From the NCBI GenBank assembly GCA_013329045.1, contig DUKZ01000003.1:1-48760 (forward strand): a stretch of 48,760 nt of DNA. The letters are read 5' to 3'. This stretch comes from Candidatus Woesearchaeota archaeon. GTDB lineage: Archaea; Nanobdellota; Nanobdellia; Woesearchaeales; UBA9989. Below the pieces are notes generated by a model. It was not told where the DNA came from, did no database searches, and was given only the letters and a program-made list of their open reading frames with translations. Below, in pieces: positions 25,117-34,615 of the stretch. Position 1 is the first letter of the stretch, and every line of letters starts with the position of its first letter. Made by a program: the position numbers and the translations under genes.

Positions 25117-26534
25117 GTGTAACAATCAACCATGAAGAAGGGCTGGTCTATTGCCTGTGGTTGAGGATCGCCAAGCCTATGCCTTCTCTGTGACCTGTCA
25201 GGGGAGTATGCACCACCTATCACGTCAAAGATATAGAGAAACCCATGAGGGTGGACAAATGAGATGATTGGGTGCTCAAGGGACAAGACAGCCTTTACTT
25301 CTTCTATAACACTGGTTGCTTGTTCATATCCAGTGACCGTATAGGTAATGGTCGGGACCACTTCCCCAACCCGTGTCTCCCATAGATAGCACCCCCGATA
25401 CGCAGAGCCAAAAGAGGAGACTGCGTCACTTACTTCTCCGAGAGTCCTCCCTCTATCTCTTAATTTGACAACCGCTCGAGAAGGCGGCGATATGCGCGCC
25501 CTTGGCCAAAAATATTCTTCCAGCATCTCACGCTGACGAACGAGCACGGTCACCTCATGGAGGCACTGGTTTAGTGTCACTGAAACATCAAGGGAAGGAT
25601 CCTTATTGGGAAGAAAACCTGTAGTCCATTTCATATGATGGAACAAATCCTCACTGAGGCCCTGGACATATGCTCCAAAGAAAGCTCGTATGCCAGGCAG
25701 AGAGCGACGTTCACTATATGCTATTATCCTATCAACAATATCATTTACCCTCTCTTCGCGATCTTCAGTGACAGGCACCTTGAACTCTTCTTCCAGAACT
25801 CTACAGCGGTGGACCAAAAGATCATGCAAACGCATATCAAGCGGGGCGATGATAGGGATATATTGGGTCAATGTTTGATTGAGGATGCGGATCTTTTGCT
25901 CCTCATCATAGACACCAAATGACCCAAGATTCTCGAGCCGGTCCGCACACTTGATCACAAACACCCGGGGATCATGAGCCGTGTGCAGGAGGGCATTGAA
26001 CACCACGATATCCTTCAAGGTTGTTTTATCCTGAGCATTCCCTCGTACATCAGTGCATCCATCGACGAGCAAAGCCACATTTTCATTGAGCACACTTGGA
26101 AGGAAATAATTAACAAGGTCAGAGGGAAAGGGAGACTGTGAGAGAAGAGATCTTGCCTTTGCCCTTGGCGAATTTTTGCTGTTCCTTGTCCTTTGAAAAT
26201 CAAGACCCAATGCTGTCAGAACATCATCCAATGATGAGCCTGACACCTCAAAGCAATATGCCAGAAAATCTAGCCCCATCACCGGGCATGGTTTGTCTTT
26301 CACATCATGGCAATACCCAGCGGCAATCGTCGTTTCATCATACCCGAGCGATTGAAGAATTGTTGCAACGCCAGCGGGATGATTACTATATGGTGAGCCA
26401 TCAATCCTCACCTGACCTGCATGATTAAAAGCAGCAAACCTCCTGGCTCTTGCGATGAGAGGGGAAGAATGGCGATCTGAACTGCGCGCCTCCAATGATA
26501 CTCCCTCTGATACTCCCTTTGGAACACTCAGCAT
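25107..26534 (-). CDS. SpoT/RelA-like HD-domain protein
   Basis: A 475-residue protein. Residues about 25-210 form an HD phosphohydrolase domain like that of SpoT: GSPYSNHPAGVATIL (about 47), YCHDVKDK (about 73-80) and VIKCADRLENLGS (about 200). The metal-binding His, His-Asp and Asp are present, but HDVKDK replaces the HDxxED motif whose Glu-Asp pair supports ppGpp hydrolysis. No RelA synthetase or TGS/ACT domain is recognised; the C-terminal 220 residues are unknown. TATA (CGCTTAAAAACAC, minus) is about 20-32 bp upstream, so probably leaderless. Broken remains of a second HD gene lie just upstream. Confidence 0.75.
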   Translation of the reverse strand: MLSVPKGVSEGVSLEARSSDRHSSPLIARARRFAAFNHAGQVRIDGSPYSNHPAGVATILQSLGYDETTIAAGYCHDVKDKPCPVMGLDFLAYCFEVSGSSLDDVLTALGLDFQRTRNSKNSPRAKARSLLSQSPFPSDLVNYFLPSVLNENVALLVDGCTDVRGNAQDKTTLKDIVVFNALLHTAHDPRVFVIKCADRLENLGSFGVYDEEQKIRILNQTLTQYIPIIAPLDMRLHDLLVHRCRVLEEEFKVPVTEDREERVNDIVDRIIAYSERRSLPGIRAFFGAYVQGLSEDLFHHMKWTTGFLPNKDPSLDVSVTLNQCLHEVTVLVRQREMLEEYFWPRARISPPSRAVVKLRDRGRTLGEVSDAVSSFGSAYRGCYLWETRVGEVVPTITYTVTGYEQATSVIEEVKAVLSLEHPIISFVHPHGFLYIFDVIGGAYSPDRSQRRHRLGDPQPQAIDQPFFMVDCYTHS

Positions 26535-26574
26535 GCAGAAGAGAATGAGAGAGTGTTTTTAAGCGTTTAGTAAG

Positions 26575-26608
26575 TGGTATCAGATATTCTTTGGTATCAG
26601 ATGTTCTT
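26575..26608. repeat. Two tandem 17-bp units
   Basis: TGGTATCAGATATTCTT is followed directly by the same 17-mer with one change (A to G at position 12). It lies between the HD gene promoter and the stop codon of the HD pseudogene. Possibly a regulatory site or a scar; nothing more can be said. Confidence 0.5.
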
Positions 26609-26621
26609 CAGATCATGGCTA

Positions 26622-26960
26622 TCAAAAAAATAAAGGATAAGGAATGGCATCGACGGAGAGTGGTCCATGCAGTTCCTCTAACACATCATGGAGCAATTCA
26701 ACAGAAAGGGTGAGCATATCATACCCAAAATTGCCAAGGATTAGTGCGGCTCCCTCTGGATGCGTATAATACGGCAGGCCCTCCTCCCGATGATTACCCT
26801 CATTGGAGCAGCCGGCCTAACGTGACTGCCCTCTTGATCATTGCCTGATCTTCCAGGGTCATTCCAAATAGTTCTGCTAGGTCAACTGCAAGATACCCAT
26901 CTGGGGAAAGCCCCCGAGCTCATGCGTTCATCCCAGGAGAGGACTCTCTTTTTTATTAAA
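26622..26960 (-). pseudogene. Broken second SpoT-like HD gene
   Basis: On the minus strand one frame reads EEGLPYYTHPEGAALIL, then LHDVLEELHG and a TGA at 26622. This matches the start of the neighbouring HD domain and keeps the HDxxEE-like catalytic pair that the intact gene has lost. Upstream the coding sense continues in another frame as LAELFGMTLEDQAMIKRAV, with the break near ACGTTAGGCC at about 26815-26824. There is no good start codon, and everything after the first HD helices is missing. I read it as a truncated, frameshifted duplicate or relic of the adjacent gene. Confidence 0.7.
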
Positions 26961-27079
26961 AATGTATCTCCTCAAATGTATCCCCTTACTATTGAAATTT
27001 GCAGGAGGTTTGAGAGGAAACAAACCACAAGAAACCTTCAACCCAAATGTTTAAATAATGCACTTTTTAAGGAAGAACC

Positions 27080-27850
27080 ATGCAAGAACCTGACTCTGAA
27101 GGCCCTGAAGTAGACACGTACTGGCAGGGCATCGACCTGCTTGCATTGATGCGAAACCGGCGCTCTATCAGGAAATACCAAAACAGGCCGGTAGAATTCG
27201 AAAAGATCGGGCTGATCCTAGAAGCTGGAAAAGCTGCACCCTCTGCTGGCAATGTGCAGAACTGGAAGTTTGTTGTTGTCATCGATAAAGGAGTCATTGG
27301 AAAAATATCTGAAGCATGCCTGCAACAATACTGGATGAATACCGCAGCATGCCATATCGTCATTGTTGCCTATCCCCAACAAGCAGCGAGGTATTATGGG
27401 ATCCGCGGTGAGCGGTTGTATACAATACAAAACTGCGCAGCTGTTGCTGAGAACATACTGCTCATGGCGCATTACCTTGGCCTTGGGGCCTGCTGGGTTG
27501 GCGCATTTGATGAGGACATGCTCAAAGGAGCAGTCAACATCCTGCCGGAATACCGTCCACAGATGGTCATTAGCGTCGGTTATCCTGATGAGACTCCACC
27601 AGAACCTTCTGAATACACGATGGAAAACCTGCTCTACCTCAACAAGTTCAAAGGAGGCGTCTCTGTTATCAAAGATATCTCAGAACCATGGGGCGTGTAT
27701 TCCATCAAAGTGGAGAAGGCTGTGAGAGCATATTATGACAAGCTCAAGCAAGCCACCGGCATTGGCCAGAAAAAATCACAATCGATCATCCACCAGCTCA
27801 GTGAGAGAGGCAAGAAGGTCCAGGAAAAACTCCAGCAAAAGAAAAAATGA
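27080..27850 (+). CDS. Nitroreductase-family flavoprotein with basic C-terminal tail
   Basis: A 256-residue protein. RNRRSIRKYQNRPV (about 26-39) binds FMN phosphate in this family, APSAGNVQNWKFVVV follows at about 52-66, and GLGACWVGAF at about 138-147 is the usual C-terminal flavin contact. Family members reduce nitro compounds, flavins or quinones with NAD(P)H; the substrate is open. After the standard fold ends at about residue 185 there is a 70-residue, Lys/Gln-rich helical tail not typical for the family. TATA (TTTAAATAATG) sits about 22-32 bp before the ATG (leaderless). Confidence 0.87.
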   Translation: MQEPDSEGPEVDTYWQGIDLLALMRNRRSIRKYQNRPVEFEKIGLILEAGKAAPSAGNVQNWKFVVVIDKGVIGKISEACLQQYWMNTAACHIVIVAYPQQAARYYGIRGERLYTIQNCAAVAENILLMAHYLGLGACWVGAFDEDMLKGAVNILPEYRPQMVISVGYPDETPPEPSEYTMENLLYLNKFKGGVSVIKDISEPWGVYSIKVEKAVRAYYDKLKQATGIGQKKSQSIIHQLSERGKKVQEKLQQKKK

Positions 27851-28015
27851 AACTACTCCAAAGAAGGGTCATGAGTGTATCGTTTAAACTATATGTTTTA
27901 AGACAAAAGTGTATATAAATATAAACAACAGGTTTTATCATCACTACATCTTAAAGAGATGAGAATCATTAACTGCCATATCTTGTGAAATCTGTCGTGA
28001 AAAGAGGGAAAACCA

Positions 28016-30961
28016 ATGATGAGAAGTGTGAAAAAGAGGGATGGAAATGTTGTTGTGTTTGACAAAAACAGGATCGTTGAGGCAATCTATAAAGCTGCAA
28101 CATCTGTTGGCGGAAGCGACCGGGAACTAGCAGAAGCGCTCGCAGAAGAGGTCATTACCACCTGCGAGAAGGAAAAGGATATCCCCTCAGTTGAGCTGAT
28201 CCAGGACACTATAGAAAAAATTCTCATCAAGCATGGGCATGCAAAGACTGCAAAAGCATTTATCCTCTACCGTGCAGAAAAAGAGCGGCTCCGCGCAGGG
28301 TCAGTTGCCCCTCCAAAGATTGATCCAGAAGATCCACTTCTTGACATGTTCGAGCACCAATCAAAACTGCGCACCCTCATCCCGGACAGATATGTGAAAG
28401 CGTACCAGAGGCTTTATTTTACCCTGCAACGAAAGATCGCAGAAGGGTCATTGCCCACCCACCCAGACAATGATTATGTCGGAGGAAATGAGCTTGCACG
28501 GGACATCTTCGAAAAAAAATATTATGTGAGGAACCTGAAAAATGATCCTGTCGAGACCCGCCCAGAACACGTGTTCAAGCGGCTTGCTGCATTCCTTGGA
28601 TCACTCGAAGAATCACCGCTTCGCCAGGACGAAGCAGCAGAACGATACTATAAGATGATGTATCAGGGATATTTTATGCCGGGCGGGCGGGTGATTGCTG
28701 GCGCTGGCGATCTTTATCGTGTAAAGACACTCGCCAATTGTTTTGTCACCCAGATTGAAGGGGACAACATCGAATCAATCTATAATGCAGCATATGACTG
28801 CGCGAGAACATACTCTTATGGCGGGGGCATTGGTGTTGATATCTCATCACTTCGCCCAAAAGATGCCGTTGTCCATAATGCAGCAAACAAGTCAACTGGC
28901 GCAGTGTCGTTCATGGAACTCTTCTCCCTCACCACCGGGCTGATTGGGCAATCAGGCAGGAGAGGGGCGCTCATGCTCACCCTTGATGTGAAGCACCCAG
29001 ATATCTACCGGTTCATCAACGTCAAGAAAGTGCCAAATTGGGTGACAAACCAGATCGTCGAACAATGCAAGTGGTCAAATACGTTCTCCGAAGAGCAGCT
29101 CAGAGAGATAGAAAAACAAGTGATGGAAAACACCCAGGTGCGGTTTGCCAATATCAGCATCAAGACAAATGATGAGTTCATGCAGGCAGTAGAGGAACAG
29201 ACAAAATACGGCCCTGAGATGATCCTCATCTACGAAAAAGAAAAGAAGCCATATCCTGAAACCGCGCAAAGCAAGGAAAACCACTACTCCTTTGGCATCC
29301 CCTCAAAAGACATCCTTGATTATCGGCTGATAAAGAAATGCGGAACTATAGCAGAACTCAAACGCTACCTGAATGAAGAATACGAGATATCCTTACCGGA
29401 GAGTGCCCTTGATAGCACATCACAGCGGGATGTTTTTGGAGACTATGTCATAGAAAGAGATGATATAGACCTGGCCATACGCCGAGCAGGAGACTTCCTT
29501 CTCTACTTTAATTCCAAACAGACAGGAGAGATCAAGAGACTCGTGAAAGCAAGAGATGTCTGGAACCAGTTCATCGCAGGCAATTACAAGACAGCAGAAC
29601 CAGGAATCATCTTCTGGAGCACGATGAAGGCATACTCGCCATCAAATTATGTTGGCAGGCCAATATTATCCACCAATCCATGCGGGGAAGTGCCGCTGGA
29701 AGATGGGGGAGCGTGCAACCTTGGATCACTCAACCTTTCACGGTTCGTCGTCAATGGATATAAGGAGACAGCAGAGATCGACTGGAAACTCCTCAAGGAA
29801 GCCTCGTATGATGCGGTCCGCTTCCTTGACAGCGTCGTCCAATGGAACGAGCTGCTCAATCCCCTCGAGAAACAAAAGAAAGCCGCGAGGGAGACAAGAA
29901 GGACTGGGCTTGGCGTGATGGGGATTGCAGACATGCTCAACCAGCTCGGGATGGGGTATGACAGTGACGAGGCAATACGGATAGTTGAAAAAATCATGCG
30001 GACAATCGCAAACCATGCCTACCGCGCATCAGCAAACCTTGCCGTCGAGAAAGGCCCTTCACCCCTCTTTACTTATGATGCCTATTCGAAAAACAAGTTC
30101 TTCATCGAAGCGCTTGATGAAGAGACAAAAGAAATCATCAAAGAAAAGGGGCTTCGCAACATCGCAATCCTCTCCATTGCACCAACAGGCACCATCTCCA
30201 ACGTGGCCCTTGGTTTTGTCAATGGGACAAAACACTACGTTGGCGTCTCGGGAGGAATAGAGCCCATCTTTGCCCTGTATTACACCAGAAGGTCGGAATC
30301 ATTCGGGAACAAGCTCTTCAATGTGTTCCATGCGACGGTCCAAGCATACCTTGACATGGTCGGCAAAAGCGAAGAAGCCAAAGATGCAAGCGATGAGAAC
30401 CTTAGGACGCTGCTGCCTGATGTGTTCTTTCGCACGGCGCATCACATCGATCCGGAATCACGGGTGAATATCCAGGGGACAGCGCAGCGGTTCATCGACC
30501 ATAGCATCTCCTCCACATTAAACCTGCCAGAATCGATCGACCCGGAGACAATCTCCAATATCTACCTCAAAGCATGGAAGAAAGGACTAAAAGGAGTGAC
30601 TATCTACCGTGATGGATCACGGTATCCCATCTTGTCTGTCCAATCCCAACAAACAAAATTCCAGGACTACAAAAACAGAATATACCTGGTAAAAATGAAT
30701 GGGGATGAGCAAGAGATGAACGGGGATGAAGTATTCGCCCTGCCTGATGGCAGGCTCACAACGCCATTCCATGCCCTAGAACAGCACCTTCCTCACGTGA
30801 TTGTCACCCTCAAACGACCAGATCTGCCAAAAAAAGGCGAAAAAGAGGTCATTCTCGAGGAAAAGACCCACACCATCGTGAGGGAAGAAAAGAAAGGCAG
30901 CAACAAAGTATGCAAGATAGAATACGTGAATGGGCAGCTGGTAAAAAGCTGCGGCGACTAA
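28016..30961 (+). CDS. nrdJ: Class II (adenosylcobalamin-dependent) ribonucleotide reductase
   Basis: A 981-residue enzyme converting ribonucleotides to deoxyribonucleotides. Residues 3-90 form an ATP-cone (VKKRDGNVVVFDKNRI). Catalytic residues are complete: redox Cys242 (LANCFV) and Cys567 (GACNLGSLNL), thiyl-radical Cys556 with Asn554 and Glu558 in NPCGE. APTGTISN and KGVTIYRDGSR follow, and a C-terminal pair Cys966/Cys979 could re-reduce the active site. Class II is supported by the cobalamin adenosyltransferase next door and no small-subunit gene. The ribosome site is AGAGGG 9 nt upstream, behind a TATATAAATATAAA element near 27911-27925. Confidence 0.92.
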   Translation: MMRSVKKRDGNVVVFDKNRIVEAIYKAATSVGGSDRELAEALAEEVITTCEKEKDIPSVELIQDTIEKILIKHGHAKTAKAFILYRAEKERLRAGSVAPPKIDPEDPLLDMFEHQSKLRTLIPDRYVKAYQRLYFTLQRKIAEGSLPTHPDNDYVGGNELARDIFEKKYYVRNLKNDPVETRPEHVFKRLAAFLGSLEESPLRQDEAAERYYKMMYQGYFMPGGRVIAGAGDLYRVKTLANCFVTQIEGDNIESIYNAAYDCARTYSYGGGIGVDISSLRPKDAVVHNAANKSTGAVSFMELFSLTTGLIGQSGRRGALMLTLDVKHPDIYRFINVKKVPNWVTNQIVEQCKWSNTFSEEQLREIEKQVMENTQVRFANISIKTNDEFMQAVEEQTKYGPEMILIYEKEKKPYPETAQSKENHYSFGIPSKDILDYRLIKKCGTIAELKRYLNEEYEISLPESALDSTSQRDVFGDYVIERDDIDLAIRRAGDFLLYFNSKQTGEIKRLVKARDVWNQFIAGNYKTAEPGIIFWSTMKAYSPSNYVGRPILSTNPCGEVPLEDGGACNLGSLNLSRFVVNGYKETAEIDWKLLKEASYDAVRFLDSVVQWNELLNPLEKQKKAARETRRTGLGVMGIADMLNQLGMGYDSDEAIRIVEKIMRTIANHAYRASANLAVEKGPSPLFTYDAYSKNKFFIEALDEETKEIIKEKGLRNIAILSIAPTGTISNVALGFVNGTKHYVGVSGGIEPIFALYYTRRSESFGNKLFNVFHATVQAYLDMVGKSEEAKDASDENLRTLLPDVFFRTAHHIDPESRVNIQGTAQRFIDHSISSTLNLPESIDPETISNIYLKAWKKGLKGVTIYRDGSRYPILSVQSQQTKFQDYKNRIYLVKMNGDEQEMNGDEVFALPDGRLTTPFHALEQHLPHVIVTLKRPDLPKKGEKEVILEEKTHTIVREEKKGSNKVCKIEYVNGQLVKSCGD

Positions 30962-30965
30962 CCCC

Positions 30966-30995
30966 CTTCGTTTTCTCTTTTCTTCTCTTTTCTTT
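30966..30995 (+). terminator. Pyrimidine-rich terminator after nrdJ
   Basis: Successive T-runs (CGTTTTCTCTTTTCTTCTC...) begin 5 bp after the nrdJ stop, with no hairpin, as in archaeal T-tract terminators. It implies that the adenosyltransferase gene may be transcribed partly from its own promoter. Confidence 0.5.
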
Positions 30996-31058
30996 CAAGA
31001 CTCGAGAAGCGAAATGCATTAAAACCTTGGGAAGAGGAACATCCTTGAGGGGGATACT

Positions 31059-31592
31059 GTGACCAAATTACCGAGCATTGTTACCAAGACGGGGGATGGT
31101 GGAAAGACATCGCTCAATTTTAATGAGCGGATCACAAAAGATGATTACCTCGTTGAGGCATATGGATCGGTCGATGAGCTGGGCTGTTTCCTTGGCCTTG
31201 CCCGGGCAGAGGCTTTGGGGAGGATCAAGGATGATATCTTCCTCCTCCAAAAAGAGCTCTTTATCCTTGGTGCAGAACTTGCAACTTCCCTTTCAAACAG
31301 AGGAAAACTGCAGCGCACTGTCACAAAGGAGATGGTCGATGCACTTGAAGAAAAGATGATATCATATGATCATCCAGACATCCTAAAGGATTGGGCAATC
31401 CCTGGAAAGACGAGGCTGTCTGCTGCCCTGGACATTGCCCGGGCAAGCTGCCGCCGGGCTGAGCGGGGCATTGTGCACTTATTCTTTGAGGACAGGTTTG
31501 AGAATAAGGAAATACTCAAATATATCAACAGATTGTCTGATTTTCTCTGGCTGATGGCCAGATGGTATGAGGTTACGAATGGACAAGAATAG
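31059..31592 (+). CDS. PduO-type ATP:cob(I)alamin adenosyltransferase
   Basis: A 177-residue protein making adenosylcobalamin, the cofactor of class II ribonucleotide reductase. The ATP-binding N-terminus TKTGDGGKTSL (about 9-19), YGSVDELGCFLGLAR (about 36-50), RASCRRAER (about 128-136) and NRLSDFLWLMAR (about 156-167) are all family landmarks. The start is GTG with GAGGGGG upstream. It lies between two reductase genes and its 3' end overlaps the second, so cofactor and enzyme are produced together. Confidence 0.93.
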   Translation: MTKLPSIVTKTGDGGKTSLNFNERITKDDYLVEAYGSVDELGCFLGLARAEALGRIKDDIFLLQKELFILGAELATSLSNRGKLQRTVTKEMVDALEEKMISYDHPDILKDWAIPGKTRLSAALDIARASCRRAERGIVHLFFEDRFENKEILKYINRLSDFLWLMARWYEVTNGQE

Positions 31593-33333
31593 CCTGCTGT
31601 CATACAACGACCCGCCCATCACCGGCAAGGTGATGAATATACTCGAATCAAGATACCTGAAGAAGGAGAAAGGAAGTGTCATTGAAACCCCAAAAGAATT
31701 GTTCTTTCGGGTGGCAAAAAACATCGCGCTTGGCGACCTTCCTTTTGGATCGGAGAACTTCGAGTCCACCACACAATCATTCTTCGAGGCACTCAACAAC
31801 CTTGAGATAGTCCCAGCATCCCCCATCCTCATGAACGCCGGCACCTCCTACCAGCAACTGTTTTCTGATAATGTCTTTCAGGTGGATGATACAATGGACG
31901 GCATCTTTGAGACGCTCAAGAAAGCGGCGATCATCCATCAGCATGGCGGGGGGTGCGGATTTTCCTTTTCATCCCTGCGCCCCCGGGGTGATGAGGTTGC
32001 CGGGATGAAGAATGTTGCCTTTGGACCAATTACTGTCATGAAAATTTTTGATGTTTCCTTTGGATCGATCAAGCAAGGAGGGAGACGTCCTGGCGCAAAC
32101 ATGGGAGTACTCTCTGTTTTCCACCCGGACATCATGGAATTTATCACCTGCAAAGAAGAAGGAATTCTCAAAAACTTCAATGTTTCTGTTGGCGTGACTG
32201 CTGATTTTTTTTCTGCCGTCAAGGAAGATAAGGAAATTGAGCTGATTAATCCGCGAACAAAAACAGTTACCGAAAAAGTGTCAGCACGAGAACTCTTCGA
32301 TGCGATGTGCGAGACCGCCTGGCGGTTTGGCGATCCAGGACTGCTGTTCTTTGATGAAATCAACGGGAAACATCCATTTCATCCAGGAGTGGAATCGACT
32401 GGAAGCTGCGGGCAGATGCCGCTCTTACCCAATGAAGGATGCCCCTTTGCGCATATCAACCTCTCCCGAGTCATCAAGAAAGGAGAGATCGATTATAACA
32501 GGCTTTTGGAACTGATCAAACTAGGAGTTCATTTTCTCGACAACTGCATCGAGATTAACCATTACCTTTTCCCAGAAGTGGAGAAAACGTGCCGGCACAA
32601 CAGAAAGATCGGACTTGGCATCATGGGATTTGCTGATGTGCTCTTTAAGCTTCGCATCCCGTATGACAGCGAAAAATGCCTAAACCTCATCAAGAAGATC
32701 ATGACCTTTATCCGTGATGAGTCCCGGAAAGCCAGCGCTGAACTGGCTAAGAAGAGAGGAGTGTTCCCAGGGTATGAACAAAGCACCTGGAAAGCACAAA
32801 AAATGCCGCTTCGAAACGCAACAATTACCACAATTGCCCCGACCGGCACAACATCACTCATCGGGAATACTTCTCCAGGGATAGAGCCAGTCTTTGCATT
32901 GTCCCAGGTCCTCAAAACAGCAGAAGGGGAAGAAATTGTCCTGACACACCCGGAATTCAAGAAAGCGGTGAAGGACCTTGAACTATCTGAGGATATTTAT
33001 AGGAAAGTTGGTTATGTGCGCTCAATCAAGAAGATGGACATGTTTCCAGAAGAGGTCAGGAAGGTGTTTGTTACATCGCTGGATATCTCGCCAGAGTGGC
33101 ATATCAAAGTCCAGGCGGCATTCCAGGAATACGTCGATTCTGCGATCTCAAAGACGATCAACCTGCCAAAGTCAGCTACTGTTGAGGACGTGAAGAAAGC
33201 GTATCTGCTCGCGTTTGAGCGAAAGTGCAAAGGGATTACGATTTATCGGGACGGGTCACGGGAAGACCAAGTGATCTCGCTTGGCAGGGACCAGATGAAG
33301 CTGGAGAGCTTTCAAGAGAGTGGTAAAAGATAG
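31579..33333 (+). CDS. Ribonucleotide reductase paralog lacking key catalytic residues
   Basis: About 584 residues from the ATG at 31579, chosen for the GAGGTT ribosome site 6 nt upstream; an ATG at 31567 is in frame. The fold markers of class II reductases are present: GGGCGFSFSSLRPRG, NMGVLSVFHPDI, APTGTTSLIGNTSPGIEP, CKGITIYRDGSR. The active site differs: NPCGE is GSCGQ here, so radical Cys277 stays but Asn becomes Gly275 and Glu becomes Gln279. The first redox Cys is replaced near SDNVF (97-98), only Cys288 of that pair remains, and the ATP-cone and C-terminal Cys pair are missing. It overlaps the adenosyltransferase gene by 14 bp. Function may not be ordinary nucleotide reduction. Confidence 0.8.
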   Translation: MDKNSLLSYNDPPITGKVMNILESRYLKKEKGSVIETPKELFFRVAKNIALGDLPFGSENFESTTQSFFEALNNLEIVPASPILMNAGTSYQQLFSDNVFQVDDTMDGIFETLKKAAIIHQHGGGCGFSFSSLRPRGDEVAGMKNVAFGPITVMKIFDVSFGSIKQGGRRPGANMGVLSVFHPDIMEFITCKEEGILKNFNVSVGVTADFFSAVKEDKEIELINPRTKTVTEKVSARELFDAMCETAWRFGDPGLLFFDEINGKHPFHPGVESTGSCGQMPLLPNEGCPFAHINLSRVIKKGEIDYNRLLELIKLGVHFLDNCIEINHYLFPEVEKTCRHNRKIGLGIMGFADVLFKLRIPYDSEKCLNLIKKIMTFIRDESRKASAELAKKRGVFPGYEQSTWKAQKMPLRNATITTIAPTGTTSLIGNTSPGIEPVFALSQVLKTAEGEEIVLTHPEFKKAVKDLELSEDIYRKVGYVRSIKKMDMFPEEVRKVFVTSLDISPEWHIKVQAAFQEYVDSAISKTINLPKSATVEDVKKAYLLAFERKCKGITIYRDGSREDQVISLGRDQMKLESFQESGKR

Positions 33334-33368
33334 AAAAGAATAAATAGTTCTCGGGTAATTAATTGCTT

Positions 33369-33599
33369 ATGGGTGATTACAGGGGTAGTGCAGACATAGG
33401 ATTTCTGTTTGTAAGCTTCAGTTCTGAAGAGATGGAGCGCCACAGGGAAGCTGTAAGGCGATGCTTGGATGGGAGTACTCACAGAGAATACCAGTGTCCA
33501 CCAATAACAGGGATAGTTACCGTTGACCCAGAACAATATAGGATAGGGTGCGAAATGGCCCGCGATTTTTTAGCGAACCACCCCACTTGGTATAGATGA
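33369..33599 (+). CDS. Small uncharacterised protein
   Basis: A 76-residue protein from the ATG at 33369, preceded by a TATA-like AATAAATAG about 22-30 bp upstream. It has a short hydrophobic strand (IGFLFVSF), a helix with conserved-looking EEMERHREAVRRC, and IVTVDPEQYRIGCEMARDFL near the end. The pattern is that of a small alpha/beta protein. No family is recognised and no neighbour suggests a role. Confidence 0.5.
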   Translation: MGDYRGSADIGFLFVSFSSEEMERHREAVRRCLDGSTHREYQCPPITGIVTVDPEQYRIGCEMARDFLANHPTWYR

Positions 33600-33672
33600 T
33601 ATAAAGCGGCCTCTGTCTAATAACCTAGCATATTCTGTTGTAGCCGATGATTAGCGATGATTATAAGGCTTA

Positions 33673-34350
33673 TTAGGTTAGTTGAGGTTCTTTGGCTTGT
33701 TCTGGCACAGTAACCTGTCTTCTTAGGTAGAACTCAGTTAGTTGGGATAGTTCCCAATCATCGGGCAGTTTCCCAGCATTTCCATTTTCAAGAATATGAA
33801 GCGCTTTCAAGAAAGCAGGGGGAGCAGAATCAGTGATAATCTTATGCGGGCAGTGAGCAAAAGGAAATTGGTGATTTAAACCTGATCGCCCAGTATAATC
33901 TGCAACAAATGAGAAGCCTGATTCAAGACCTGGGAAATATACTACATTACGATAAACTGACATCCCGAGATGAAAGGCTTCGATAGCACCAACATCCACT
34001 TCTCCAACCTCAGCAAAATCAATTCGGGGATAGTGAAGTTCGTACAAACGAGCCAGGGTCCACGAACCATGAAAGGAAGAATTGCCATGTGCTCTTTGGA
34101 TTCCTATCCTGATTGCCCCCTCATCACTCGATGCATGAAAGTGCTCAATGCTGAAAAATTCATCATAATTACTTCCCCACTCTTCGCTTTTAACCTCAAG
34201 GTGTCCTTCATACCAAACATCTCCTTCAACATCACCCCGACGCCGAGGCTGCATAGCAGTTAGCAGGGTGAGCCCTTCATCGTTCTCAAGGCGATGGGCA
34301 CGAAGAAAATCCAATGCTGCAGAATACGGACGGCGACTTTCGGAATACAC
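33673..34350 (-). CDS. Uncharacterised protein, possibly truncated at its start
   Basis: A 225-residue reading from a GTG with GAGGG just upstream. The same frame stays open for 34 more codons, and those read like protein (TLVDSAVELLSQEVNGNPIP), but they contain no start codon. They are stopped by a TGA at 34453-34455, before which the frame again reads SLAIDNFDEVLSKI. A TGG-to-TGA nonsense change in a longer gene would explain this; a genuine GTG start is the alternative. The body (WYEGHLEVKSEEWG, IEHFHASSDEG) matches no family I know. It follows the gene at 34616-35350 on the same strand. Confidence 0.5.
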   Translation of the reverse strand: MYSESRRPYSAALDFLRAHRLENDEGLTLLTAMQPRRRGDVEGDVWYEGHLEVKSEEWGSNYDEFFSIEHFHASSDEGAIRIGIQRAHGNSSFHGSWTLARLYELHYPRIDFAEVGEVDVGAIEAFHLGMSVYRNVVYFPGLESGFSFVADYTGRSGLNHQFPFAHCPHKIITDSAPPAFLKALHILENGNAGKLPDDWELSQLTEFYLRRQVTVPEQAKEPQLT

Positions 34351-34615
34351 TATCCCTCTTTGGAGAAGGGGTATGGGGTTACCATTAACCTCTTGAGAAA
34401 GAAGTTCTACTGCACTATCAACCAGCGTCTGTTTTTCTGCGCCATATGTTCGTCATATTTTGCTGAGAACTTCATCAAAATTATCTATAGCAAGGGAGGT
34501 TAAGATGTATATCAAAACATTATTGTCATGTGAAGATTATCTCCGAGTATAGAAACAACACAAAAAATTGAGAAAGCTTATGGAAGAAAGAACGAGAAGA
34601 AATTAAATAAAAAGA

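Noticed and set aside
28016-33333. The two reductase genes as halves of one split enzyme
   Set aside because: The 981-residue protein alone has every catalytic residue and domain, and the second repeats the same core instead of completing it.
33600-33672. Inverted repeat around CTAATAACC / TTATTAGG
   Set aside because: Pairing is imperfect and short; it may be a weak terminator but is not strong enough to call.
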